A DNA stretch of 64,000 bases from JAGNLM01 sp964439835 (lineage in GTDB: Bacteria; Pseudomonadota; Gammaproteobacteria; JAABTG01), in assembly GCA_964439835.1 (NCBI GenBank), contig CAYTPQ010000002.1, forward strand, positions 62,001-126,000, given 5' to 3'. Every line of letters starts with the position of its first letter. Position 1 is the stretch's first letter. The notes below the pieces were generated by a model. The model ran no database searches and was not told where the DNA came from. It saw only the letters and a list, made by a program, of their open reading frames with translations. This document shows, piece after piece, positions 30,996 to 39,454 of the stretch. The translations under genes and the position numbers were made by a program.

Positions 30996-32219
30996 ATGAC
31001 CTTCGACGTCGTGGTGGTCGGCGGGGGGATGGTGGGCGGGACGCTGGCCTGCGCCCTGGCCGAGGGCGGCCTGTCGGTGGCAATCGTCGAGGCGAGTCCC
31101 CCGCGACCCCCGGCGCTAACCGACCCCGGGGCGCCGTTCGACGTCCGCGTGAGCGCGCTCACCCGGGCCTCCGAGGCCGTGCTCCGGCGGCTGGGGGTGT
31201 GGCTGGGTATCGAGGCGCGGCGGCTCGCGCCGTTCCGCGAGATGGTGGTCTGGGACGCGGGCGGCGACGGCGCGCTGCGCTTCGACAGCGCCGACCTGGG
31301 CGAGCCGACCCTCGGCCACATCGTCGAGAACCGGGTCGTCGTCGCCGCCATCGAGGAACGGTTGGGCGCGTTGCCCGGGCTCACCTGGCTGCGCCCGGAG
31401 GCGCCGGTCGCCCTGACGGTCACCCTTGAATCGGCCGCCCTGCGGGTCGCCGCCGGCGCGAGGACTGTCTCGGCCCGGCTGGTCGTCGGGGCCGACGGCG
31501 GTCGCTCGCGCCTGCGGGACCTCGCCGGGATCGGTCTGCACCGCTCCGAGTACGGGCACAGCGCCCTGGTGGCGACCGTGCGCACCGAGCTCCACCACGG
31601 CGACACGGCGTGGCAGCGCTTCCTGCCCTCCGGGCCGCTCGCATTCCTGCCCCTGCCCGAGGGCCACTGCTCCGTCGTCTGGTCCTTGCCCCCCGCCCGT
31701 GCCCGGGAACTCCTCGACCTGGCACTGGAGGACTTCGCCCGGCAGCTCGAGATCGCCTTCGAGCTGCGTCTCGGCCAGGTGCTTTGGGTGGGGGAACGGG
31801 CGGTCTTTCCCCTCTACCGCCAGCACGCCGACCGCTACGTCCGCCCCCGCGTCGCCCTGGTCGGCGACGCCGCCCACACCATCCACCCCCTGGCGGGACA
31901 GGGCGTCAACCTGGGGCTGCTGGACGCCGCGGCCCTGGCGGAGGTCGTCCTCTCGGCCTGCGCCCCCGGTGAGGACCCCGGCGCGCTCCCGACCCTGCGC
32001 CGCTACGAGCGCTGGCGCAAGGGCCACAACCTGCTGGTCCAGGGGGCGATGGACGGCTTCCGGGTGCTCTTCGGGACCGACCTGGCGCCCGTGCGCGTGC
32101 TCCGCAACCTCGGCCTGCGCCTGACCGACGGCGCCCCCGCGGTCAAGCGTCTACTCATGCGTCAGGCGATGGGTCTGGAGGGCGACCTGCCACCACTGGC
32201 GCGACCCGTTCCGCTCTGA
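30996..32219 (+). CDS. ubiI: UbiH/UbiI family FAD-dependent hydroxylase
   Basis: A 407-residue aromatic-ring monooxygenase of ubiquinone synthesis, paralogous to the upstream UbiH. Motifs: VVVGGGMVGGTLACAL, the DG motif VGADGGRSRLRDLAG and GDAAHTIHPLAGQGVNLGLLD. The position after ubiH matches E. coli ubiI (visC), which hydroxylates C5. UbiF or a broad-specificity UbiM-like role cannot be excluded from sequence alone. Confidence 0.85.
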   Translation: MTFDVVVVGGGMVGGTLACALAEGGLSVAIVEASPPRPPALTDPGAPFDVRVSALTRASEAVLRRLGVWLGIEARRLAPFREMVVWDAGGDGALRFDSADLGEPTLGHIVENRVVVAAIEERLGALPGLTWLRPEAPVALTVTLESAALRVAAGARTVSARLVVGADGGRSRLRDLAGIGLHRSEYGHSALVATVRTELHHGDTAWQRFLPSGPLAFLPLPEGHCSVVWSLPPARARELLDLALEDFARQLEIAFELRLGQVLWVGERAVFPLYRQHADRYVRPRVALVGDAAHTIHPLAGQGVNLGLLDAAALAEVVLSACAPGEDPGALPTLRRYERWRKGHNLLVQGAMDGFRVLFGTDLAPVRVLRNLGLRLTDGAPAVKRLLMRQAMGLEGDLPPLARPVPL

Positions 32220-32248
32220 GTCTGCAGCCGGGCCGCTAAGCCCGGAAG

Positions 32249-32355
32249 CGGGTGCGGGGTACGGTTTTGCGGGACCGTATGCCGCCCGGACGGCGGCATC
32301 CGAGCCTACAGGGACGTATTCACGGCGTGTCCCGCGGGACCGTACCCCGTACCCG
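32249..32355. repeat. 107-base palindromic element, copy 2 (inverted)
   Basis: Same core as the element at 17050-17162 but in reverse orientation (GCGGCATCCGAGCCTACAGG, GGACGTATTCACGGCGTGTC). Outer arms 32249-32264 and 32340-32355 pair over 16 bases with one mismatch; they differ in sequence from copy 1 arms. It lies between the convergent ubiI and speD genes. Confidence 0.85.
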
Positions 32356-32383
32356 CCCACCGAGGCATCCCTTCTTCGGCGAT

Positions 32384-33190
32384 TCAGATCCGCCGCAAGT
32401 TCTTTGCGTAGAAGATCTCGGCCATCTCCCGCCGCAGGCGCTTCTCGATCCGTTTCTGCTCCGGCTCCGGCAACTCCTTCTTGCTGGTCCCGAACAGATA
32501 CTCGTCCAGCTCGAAGTCCTTCAACAACATCTTCGTGTGAAAGACATTCTCCTGGTACACGTTGACGTCGACCATCTGGTAGCGGGACTTCGTGTCCCGG
32601 GACAGATAGTTCTGGATCGAGTTGATCTTGTGGTCGATGAAGTGCTTCTTGCCGCTCACGTCCCGCGTGAACCCCCGCACCCGGTAGTCCATGATCACGA
32701 TATCCGAGTCGAAGCTCTCGATCAGATAGTTCAGGGCCCGCAGCGGCGAAATCCGCCCGCAGGTCGAGACCTCGATGTCGGCGCGAAACGTGCTGATGCC
32801 GTTGTCCGGGTGGCTCTCCGGGTAGGTGTGCACCGCGATGTGACTGGTGTCCAGGTGCGCGAGGACCAGCTCCGGCAGCGGCCCCGGGCCCGTCACGTTC
32901 TCGATCATCTCCGAGGCGAGCGGCTCCTCGGAGATCAGCATCGTCACACTGGCGCCCTGCGGGTCGTAGTCCTGCCGGGCTACGTTCAGGACGTTGGCGC
33001 CGATCAGGTTCGACACGTCGGTCAGGATCTGCGTCAGCCGCTCGGCGTTGTACTCCTCGTCGATGTACTCGATGTACTCCAGCCGCTGCGCCGGCGTCAG
33101 CGCGAACGCCACGTCGTAGATGTTGAAGCTGAGACTCTTGGTGAGGTTGTTGAAGCCGTGGAGCTTCAGCTTCTTGATTGCCTTGCCCAT
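32384..33190 (-). CDS. speD: S-adenosylmethionine decarboxylase proenzyme
   Basis: Pyruvoyl enzyme making decarboxylated SAM for spermidine. The 268-residue protein is the larger E. coli-type SpeD. The self-cleavage site is in LDTSHIAVHTYPESHP (the Ser becomes the pyruvoyl group), and CGRISPLRALNYLIESFDSD follows. speE is not in the window. It is transcribed alone. Confidence 0.93.
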   Translation of the reverse strand: MGKAIKKLKLHGFNNLTKSLSFNIYDVAFALTPAQRLEYIEYIDEEYNAERLTQILTDVSNLIGANVLNVARQDYDPQGASVTMLISEEPLASEMIENVTGPGPLPELVLAHLDTSHIAVHTYPESHPDNGISTFRADIEVSTCGRISPLRALNYLIESFDSDIVIMDYRVRGFTRDVSGKKHFIDHKINSIQNYLSRDTKSRYQMVDVNVYQENVFHTKMLLKDFELDEYLFGTSKKELPEPEQKRIEKRLRREMAEIFYAKNLRRI

Positions 33191-33437
33191 CGCCGTCCCG
33201 CCGCCTCCGCGCCCCGTACCCGGGGAGTGCGGGCATTATCCACAAAGCCGCCGGGGATGCACCCCCGTGGGGCACGGACGGCCGCGGGTCCCCCGGGCGC
33301 GGGGCGGTCGGAGCGTGTCAAGGATCGCGGGTGGGGACCGCTACACGGTCGTGAACCACGTGCAGCGGCCACCGGGCGCCTCCCCGCGCTCCCTGGCCCG
33401 CTGACCCGGTAGACGGCGCAGGCCGAGGGGGGCCGCG

Positions 33438-33818
33438 GTGCGGTCGAGGCTCGACGAAGTCCCGGTCCTGAAGACGCTGCGGTCTGAAGTGCCGGCCATG
33501 CACTACAACCGCCTGCGGCTCGCCATCCTGCGGCTCGGCGAGCCCCTGCGCGTCGAGCTGCCCCGGCTGCGGCACCTGGACCTGCTCCTAGGTCGCGACG
33601 CCTGGGTCTGCGTCGACCGCATGCTCTACGACCTGCCGGTGGTGGCCTGGACCGAGTTCGCCCAGCGTGGCCGCAGTGCGCTGCACGAGCCCGTCGCCTG
33701 CACCGTCAAGGTGTTCCACGCCCACGCGGGGGTGGTCATGCCGGTGGTCTTCGCGGAGGCCGAGAAGGTGTTGCGCCAGCGTCTGGCGAAGGCGCGGCCG
33801 GTGGCCGGCGCGCGGTAG
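33438..33818 (+). CDS. conserved hypothetical protein
   Basis: A 126-residue protein from GTG 33438 (ATG at 33498 would give 106 residues). Sequence includes RHLDLLLGRDAWVCVDRMLY, PVVAWTEF and HEPVACTVKVFHAHAGVVM; no recognised domain. The Trp/Cys/His content and even length suggest a real compact protein. It is convergent with the CPCC gene, 16 bases away. Confidence 0.6.
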   Translation: MRSRLDEVPVLKTLRSEVPAMHYNRLRLAILRLGEPLRVELPRLRHLDLLLGRDAWVCVDRMLYDLPVVAWTEFAQRGRSALHEPVACTVKVFHAHAGVVMPVVFAEAEKVLRQRLAKARPVAGAR

Positions 33819-33834
33819 GGCCGTCCGCCCGCTG

Positions 33835-34233
33835 TCAGCTGACCAGGCGCCGCCAGTAGGTGATCCGCCAGTAGTACAGGACCGTCGTGTCCGCCAGCGG
33901 GTAGGAATCCCGGTAGCCCACGTTGCGGCTGGGCTCCTCCACGTTGTCCCGGCTCGGGTCGAGCGGCCTCCAGCCGGCCTCCTGCCGCTCCTCGGCCAGC
34001 GGCGGCCGAGCCAGCGACCGGTTCCTGCGCTCCGCGGCGCCGAACTCCCGGTAGTTCTCCTGGCCCTCCTGGAGGGACACCGCGTTGGCGCTGCCCGGCA
34101 TCGTCGGGAACCGGAGCTGCGCCAGGTCGTCCTCCCAAAGGCAGATGGGGCAGCGCTCGTGGTTACCGGGCTGCTGATCGAAGACCAGGTGGCCGCAGCA
34201 GGGGCAGGGGTATTTGAGCGTCGGGACGTTCAC
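33835..34233 (-). CDS. CPCC-type cysteine-rich protein
   Basis: A 132-residue protein starting with YPCPCCGHLVFDQQPGNHER then CPICLWEDD, the signature of the CPCC family (zinc-ribbon-like, two CxxC pairs). The remainder has the family NAVSLQEGQENYREFGA segment and ends with aromatic residues. Function is unknown; members are often linked to toxin-immunity or stress loci. Lies downstream of the fba terminator. Confidence 0.8.
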   Translation of the reverse strand: MNVPTLKYPCPCCGHLVFDQQPGNHERCPICLWEDDLAQLRFPTMPGSANAVSLQEGQENYREFGAAERRNRSLARPPLAEERQEAGWRPLDPSRDNVEEPSRNVGYRDSYPLADTTVLYYWRITYWRRLVS

Positions 34234-34283
34234 GGCCCGGATCTCAGCACAGGGGTGAGCGCCTGAACAGGCCGCACCAGAAA

Positions 34284-34309
34284 GAAAGGGCGCCTCGCGG
34301 CGCCCTTTC
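34284..34309 (-). terminator. intrinsic terminator after the tkt-fba operon
   Basis: Perfect 11-base stem GAAAGGGCGCC/GGCGCCCTTTC with a 4-base loop, followed on the minus strand by TTTCTTTC. Its place, about 140 bases past the fba stop, fits termination of the Calvin/glycolysis transcript. Confidence 0.75.
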
Positions 34310-34360
34310 TCACCAAAGCCTCGGCGGAGGCCCCTCGTTCCGGGAGAGTCTGCTCAAGTC

Positions 34361-34426
34361 GTCACCCCGGCGGAGGCCGGGGTCCAGGTCTCTGGACGGC
34401 CTGGTTTCCGGCTCACGCCGGAATGA
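34361..34426. repeat. dispersed GTCAYYCCGGC/GCCGGAATGAC repeat
   Basis: Two facing copies of a 27-base motif (GTCACCCCGGCGGAGGCCGG... and its reverse complement ending CGCCGGAATGAC) flank TCTGGACGGC. This is the fuller form of the half copy at 11594-11619, a common dispersed intergenic repeat in Proteobacteria. Confidence 0.7.
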
Positions 34427-34451
34427 CGAATAAGCGGTTCTCAGGGTCTCC

Positions 34452-35516
34452 TCAGTTCACGTGCGGGTCGAGCTCGCCACTGGTGTAGCGCTTGACCATC
34501 TTCTCCAGCGAGATCGGCTTGATCTTCGAAGCGTTGCCGGAGGTGCCGAAGGCCTCGTAGCGGGCCTTGCAGATCCCCTTCATGGCCTTGGTCGAGGCGG
34601 CCAGCCACTTCCGGGGGTCGAACTCCTTCTTGTTCTCGGCCAGGAACTTGCGTACCGCGCCGGTGGACGCCATGCGCAGGTCGGTGTCGATGTTGACCTT
34701 GCGCACGCCGTTCTTGATCCCCTCCTGGATCTCCTCGACCGGCACGCCGTAGGTCTCGCCCATGTCGCCGCCGTAGCTGTTGATGATGGCGAGCCAGTCC
34801 TGGGGCACCGAGGAGGAGCCGTGCATCACCAGGTGGGTGTTGGGGATGCGCGCGTGGATCTCGCGGATGCGGTCGATGGCGAGGATGTCGCCGGTCGGCG
34901 GCCGCGTGAACTTGTAGGCGCCGTGGCTGGTGCCGATGGCGATCGCGAGCGCGTCCACGCCGGTCGCCTTCACGAACCGCGCCGCTTCCTCCGGGTCGGT
35001 GAGCAGCTGGCTGTGGTCGAGGGTGCCCTCGGCCCCGACCCCGTCCTCCTCCCCCGCGACCCCGGTCTCGAGCGAGCCGAGGCAGCCGAGCTCGCCCTCC
35101 ACCGAGACCCCGCAGGCGTGGGCCATCTCCACGACGCGGCGGGTGACGCCCACGTTGTACTCGTAGGAGGTCGGCGTCTTGCCGTCCTCGCCGAGCGACC
35201 CGTCCATCATCACCGAGGAGAACCCGAGCTGGATCGAGCGCTGGCAGACCGCGGGCGAAGTCCCGTGGTCCTGGTGCATCACCACCGGGATGTGCGGGAA
35301 CTCTTCGACCGCGGCCAGGATCAGGTGGCGCAGGAAGGGCGCGCCGGCGTACTTGCGCGCGCCGGCCGAGGCCTGGACGATGACGGGGCTGTCGGTCTCG
35401 TCCGCGGCCTCCATGATGGCGCGCATCTGCTCGAGGTTGTTGACGTTGAACGCCGGGCAGCCGTAGCCGTGCTCGGCGGCGTGGTCCAGAAGCTGGCGGA
35501 GTGAAATGAGGGCCAT
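34452..35516 (-). CDS. fba: class II fructose-bisphosphate aldolase
   Basis: Zinc-dependent aldolase, 354 residues, Calvin-cycle subtype by length and neighbours. Zinc-binding VVMHQDHGTSPA, the Gly-rich loop TSHGAYKFT and VMHGSSSVPQDW, and NIDTDLRMASTGAVR are present. It can also act on sedoheptulose bisphosphate. Last gene of the tkt-gap-pgk-pyk-fba operon. Confidence 0.95.
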   Translation of the reverse strand: MALISLRQLLDHAAEHGYGCPAFNVNNLEQMRAIMEAADETDSPVIVQASAGARKYAGAPFLRHLILAAVEEFPHIPVVMHQDHGTSPAVCQRSIQLGFSSVMMDGSLGEDGKTPTSYEYNVGVTRRVVEMAHACGVSVEGELGCLGSLETGVAGEEDGVGAEGTLDHSQLLTDPEEAARFVKATGVDALAIAIGTSHGAYKFTRPPTGDILAIDRIREIHARIPNTHLVMHGSSSVPQDWLAIINSYGGDMGETYGVPVEEIQEGIKNGVRKVNIDTDLRMASTGAVRKFLAENKKEFDPRKWLAASTKAMKGICKARYEAFGTSGNASKIKPISLEKMVKRYTSGELDPHVN

Positions 35517-35553
35517 GGCGTCTTCTCCTCAGTGCGTGTGGGCTCTCGGTCGG

Positions 35554-36996
35554 TCAGCTCTTCGGGCGGGTGCCGCCCACCCGGAGAATCTTCATCAGGT
35601 TGGTGCCGCCCCCAATGCCCCGACGGTCCCCCTTGGTGATAACGATGAGGTCCCCGTCCCGCACGGTTCCGCGGCGCAGCAGCTCGTCGATGATCTCCCG
35701 GTTCGACGTCTCGACGTCGTCGGCAGAAAGCTCGAAGCTGACGGGATACACCCCTCGGTAAAGCGTGACCTTTCTACGCGTGGACACGTGACGCGTCAAG
35801 GCGTAGATGGGGATGCCGGAGCTGATGCGGCTCATCCAGAGCGGCGTGGAGCCGGACTCGGTCAGCGAGGCGATCGCCTTCACCCCCAGGTGGTTGGCCG
35901 TATACATGGTGGCCATGGCGATCGCTTCGTCGATGCGTTGAAATTCGGTGTTGATACGGTGGTCCGAGGTACGCGCCTGGCGTTGCTTCTCGGCCTCGCG
36001 GCAGACCCGATCCATGGCTGCGACCGCCTGCGCCGGGTACTTGCCCACCGCCGTCTCGGCCGAGAGCATCACCGCGTCGGTGCCGTCCAGCACCGCGTTG
36101 GCGACGTCGAACACCTCGGCGCGGGTCGGGATGGGCTTCTCGATCATCGACTCCATCATCTGGGTCGCCGTGATCACCACCCGGTTGCGCTCGCGGGCCA
36201 GACGGATCAGGTTCTTCTGCACTGGGGGAAGAGCCGCGTCGCCGATCTCCACCCCCAGGTCCCCGCGCGCGATCATGATCGCGTCGGAGGCCTCCAGGAT
36301 CTCCTCGATGGCGGCGATCGCCTCGGCCCGCTCGATCTTGGCGACCAGCCCACCCTCGCCGCCGGCCGCCCGCAGGATCTCGCGGGCCTCGTTCACGTCG
36401 GCGGCGGATCGGGCGAAGGAGATGGCCAGGTAGTCGGCCTGCATCTCGGCGGCCACCTGGATGTCGCGCCGGTCCTTCTCGGTCAGGGCGCCGGCGGAGA
36501 GCCCGCCACCCTGGCGGTTGATGCCTTTGTTGGCGGCGAGCTCGCCGCCCTGGACCACCCGACAGTCGATGCGCGGGCCGACCACGTCCTCGACCCACAG
36601 CACGATCCGCCCGTCGTCGAGCAGCAGGGTGTCGCCGCGGCCGACGTCGTTCGGCAGGGCCTTGAAGGTGATGCCGACGCGCTTGGAATCCCCGCCGTCG
36701 GCAGGGCAGCTCGCGTCGAGGGCGAAGCTTGCGCCCTCCTCGAGCAGGACGGGGCCGTCGGCGAAGCGCTCGATCCGGATCTTCGGCCCCTGCAGGTCGG
36801 CGAGCACACCCACCTGCCGGCCGTGGGCCCGGGCGCGGTTCCGCACCAGGTCGGCGCGCTGCTTGTGCTCGTCGGGCGTGCCGTGCGAGAGATTGAGCCG
36901 GACAACGTCGACCCCAGCCTCGAGCAGCTTGTCGAGGCACTTGGGGTCGTCCGTCGCCGGCCCCAGCGTCGCGACAATCTTGGTCCGTCTCAGCAT
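35554..36996 (-). CDS. pyk: pyruvate kinase
   Basis: A 480-residue pyruvate kinase with KIVATLGPATDDP at the start, the active-site ARGDLGVEIG and the signature MMESMIEKPIPTRAEVFDVA, NAVLDGTDAVMLSAET. The C-terminal domain is complete. It lies between pgk and fba, an arrangement seen in gammaproteobacterial autotrophs. Confidence 0.95.
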   Translation of the reverse strand: MLRRTKIVATLGPATDDPKCLDKLLEAGVDVVRLNLSHGTPDEHKQRADLVRNRARAHGRQVGVLADLQGPKIRIERFADGPVLLEEGASFALDASCPADGGDSKRVGITFKALPNDVGRGDTLLLDDGRIVLWVEDVVGPRIDCRVVQGGELAANKGINRQGGGLSAGALTEKDRRDIQVAAEMQADYLAISFARSAADVNEAREILRAAGGEGGLVAKIERAEAIAAIEEILEASDAIMIARGDLGVEIGDAALPPVQKNLIRLARERNRVVITATQMMESMIEKPIPTRAEVFDVANAVLDGTDAVMLSAETAVGKYPAQAVAAMDRVCREAEKQRQARTSDHRINTEFQRIDEAIAMATMYTANHLGVKAIASLTESGSTPLWMSRISSGIPIYALTRHVSTRRKVTLYRGVYPVSFELSADDVETSNREIIDELLRRGTVRDGDLIVITKGDRRGIGGGTNLMKILRVGGTRPKS

Positions 36997-37008
36997 GGGC
37001 AGTGACTA

Positions 37009-37094
37009 ACCACGAAGAACACGAAGTACACGAATGGGTTGGTCAAGAGGAATTCACTCATACCTGTCTTTGTGTACTTCGTGTCCTTCGTGGT
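37009..37094. repeat. short-period inverted repeat element B
   Basis: Arms 37009-37031 and 37072-37094, 23 bases with one mismatch, built from a 9-base unit CACGAAGNA (ACCACGAAGAACACGAAGTA). Located between pgk and pyk inside the operon. Confidence 0.85.
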
Positions 37095-37111
37095 CAACAT
37101 CCCATTGGGCG

Positions 37112-38296
37112 TTACTTCCCTGCCGCGCGCTCTTCCAGGATCGCGACGGCCGGGAGCTTCTTGCCCTCGAGGAACTCGAGGAAGGCGCCACCGGCGGTGG
37201 AGATGTAGGAGACCTTGTCGTAGATGTCGTACTTCTGGATCGCGGCGATGGTGTCGCCGCCGCCGGCCAGGGTGAAGGCCTTGGTCGCCGCAATCGCCTC
37301 GGCGACGGTCTTGGTGCCGGCACCGAACTGATCGAACTCGAACACGCCGACCGGGCCGTTCCAGACCACGGTGCCGGCCTTCATGATGATGTCGGCGAGC
37401 TCTTGGGCGCTCTTCGGGCCGATGTCGAAGATCATGTCGTCGTCGCTCACCGCGCCGGCGTCCTTCAGCACCGCCGGCTCGGCGGCGTCGAACTTCTTGC
37501 CGACGACCACGTCCACCGCGATCGGGATGGTGGCGCCGCGGGCGCTCATCTTCTGCATCAGGGCCTGGGCGGTCGGCACCAGGTCGTTCTCGCAGAGCGA
37601 CTTGCCGACGTTCTTGCCGGTGGCCTTCAGGAAGGTGTTGGCGATGCCGCCGCCGACCACCAGCTGGTCAACCTTCTCGGAGAGCGCCTCCAGCACGGTC
37701 AGCTTGGTGGAGACCTTGGATCCGCCGACGATGGCGACCATCGGGCGCGCCGGGTTGGCGAGCGCCTTATTCAGCGCGTCGAGCTCCTCGGTCAGCAGGA
37801 TCCCGGCGCAGGCGACCGGCGCGAACTTGGCCACGCCGTGGGTGGAGCCCTCCGCCCGGTGGGCGGTGCCGAAGGCGTCCATCACGAACACGTCGCAGAG
37901 CGCGGCGTACTTCTTCGCGGTCTCGTCGACGCTCTTCTTCTCGCCCTTGTTGAAGCGAACGTTCTCGAGCAGCACCAGCTCGCCGTCGGCGACCTCGAAT
38001 CCGCCGTCGACCCAGTCCTTGATCAGCCGCACGGGCTTGCCGAGCTTCGCCGCCAGGTCCTCCGCGACGGGCTTCAGCGAGTTTTCCTCCGAATACTCGC
38101 CCTCGGTCGGACGCCCCAGGTGGGACATCACCATCACCTTCGCGCCCTGCTTCAAGGCGTGCTGGAAGGTGGGCATCGACGCGCTGATGCGGGCGTCGCT
38201 CGTGACCTTGCCGTTCTTGACCGGCACGTTCAGGTCCGCGCGGATCAGGACGCGCTTCCCCTTCAGGTCCAGGTCGGTCATCTTGATGACGCTCAT
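37112..38296 (-). CDS. pgk: phosphoglycerate kinase
   Basis: A 394-residue enzyme exchanging 1,3-bisphosphoglycerate and ATP. Motifs: KRVLIRADLNVPVKNGKV, VMSHLGRPTEGEYSEE, VAIVGGSKVSTKL and the nucleotide loop LAGGGDTIAAI. It is 88 bases after gap in the operon. Confidence 0.96.
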   Translation of the reverse strand: MSVIKMTDLDLKGKRVLIRADLNVPVKNGKVTSDARISASMPTFQHALKQGAKVMVMSHLGRPTEGEYSEENSLKPVAEDLAAKLGKPVRLIKDWVDGGFEVADGELVLLENVRFNKGEKKSVDETAKKYAALCDVFVMDAFGTAHRAEGSTHGVAKFAPVACAGILLTEELDALNKALANPARPMVAIVGGSKVSTKLTVLEALSEKVDQLVVGGGIANTFLKATGKNVGKSLCENDLVPTAQALMQKMSARGATIPIAVDVVVGKKFDAAEPAVLKDAGAVSDDDMIFDIGPKSAQELADIIMKAGTVVWNGPVGVFEFDQFGAGTKTVAEAIAATKAFTLAGGGDTIAAIQKYDIYDKVSYISTAGGAFLEFLEGKKLPAVAILEERAAGK

Positions 38297-38384
38297 AGCC
38301 GGCTCCTTCGCTGGGATTCGATCGCGGAGAGCGGGGAAGGGCGCCTCGCCAGACGCTCCAGTCCCCGCTCCGCCCTTCGCGTGC

Positions 38385-39398
38385 TTACTTCGCGTTCATC
38401 AACGCAACCGTGGTGTCGAGCATCCGGTTGCAGAAGCCCCACTCGTTGTCGTACCAGGACAGGACCTTCACGAGCTTGCCGTCGATCACCTTGGTGAGCG
38501 TCGAGTCATAGGTGGAGGAGACCGTCGTGTGGTTGAAGTCCACCGACACCAGCGGGTCCTCGTTGTAGGCCAGGATGCCCTTCAGCGCGCCCTGAGAGGC
38601 CTCCTTCAGGATCGCGTTGATCTCGTCCTTGCTGGTCGGGCGGGCGGCCTCGAAGGTCAGGTCGACGACCGACACGTTGATGGTCGGCACCCGGATCGCG
38701 AAGCCGTCGAGCTTGCCGTTCAGCTCCGGCAGCACCAGCCCTACCGCCGCGGCGGCGCCGGTCTTGGTCGGGATCATCGACATGGTGGCGGCGCGTGCCC
38801 GGCGCAGGTCCTTGTGGAAGACGTCGGTCAGGACCTGGTCATTGGTGTAGGAGTGCACTGTGGTCATCAGGCCGCGTACCAGGCCGACCTTCTCGTGCAG
38901 CGGGGCCACCAGCGGCGCCAGGCAGTTGGTGGTGCAGGAGGCGTTGGAAATGACCGTGTCGGAGGCCTTCAGGGTCTTGTGGTTGACCCCGTAGACGATG
39001 GTCCCGTCGACGTCCTTGCCGCCCGGCGCCGAGATGATGACCTTCTTCGCGCCGGCGGTGAGGTGCATGCCGGCCTTATCCTTGGTCGTGAAGAGGCCCG
39101 TGCACTCCATGACCACGTCGACGCCCATCTCGCCCCAGGGCAGCTTGGAGGGGTCGCGCTGGGAAATGACGCGGATCTTGTCGCCGTTGACGACCAGGTT
39201 CTCCCCGTCCACCACGACGGTGCCGGCGAACTTGCCGTGGACCGTGTCGTAGCGGGTCAGGTGCGCATTGATGCTGGCGTCGCCGAGATCGTTGATCGCG
39301 ACGATCTCGATCTCTTTGGTCCGGCCCGCCTCGTACAGGGCCCGCAGGACGTTGCGGCCGATACGCCCGTAGCCGTTGATCGCGACCTTGATAGCCAT
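38385..39398 (-). CDS. gap: type I glyceraldehyde-3-phosphate dehydrogenase
   Basis: A 337-residue tetrameric GAPDH. NAD-binding INGYGRIGRNVLRALYE, catalytic Cys in SNASCTTNCLAP, and WYDNEWGFCNRMLD at the C-terminus. In this operon it probably serves both the Calvin cycle and central metabolism; cofactor choice (NAD or NADP) is not decided by the visible residues. Confidence 0.96.
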   Translation of the reverse strand: MAIKVAINGYGRIGRNVLRALYEAGRTKEIEIVAINDLGDASINAHLTRYDTVHGKFAGTVVVDGENLVVNGDKIRVISQRDPSKLPWGEMGVDVVMECTGLFTTKDKAGMHLTAGAKKVIISAPGGKDVDGTIVYGVNHKTLKASDTVISNASCTTNCLAPLVAPLHEKVGLVRGLMTTVHSYTNDQVLTDVFHKDLRRARAATMSMIPTKTGAAAAVGLVLPELNGKLDGFAIRVPTINVSVVDLTFEAARPTSKDEINAILKEASQGALKGILAYNEDPLVSVDFNHTTVSSTYDSTLTKVIDGKLVKVLSWYDNEWGFCNRMLDTTVALMNAK

Positions 39399-39454
39399 GA
39401 TGTTCTAGCCTCCCTCAACGCGTGTGACAGTCAGGTGGAATCGAGACCGCGAGG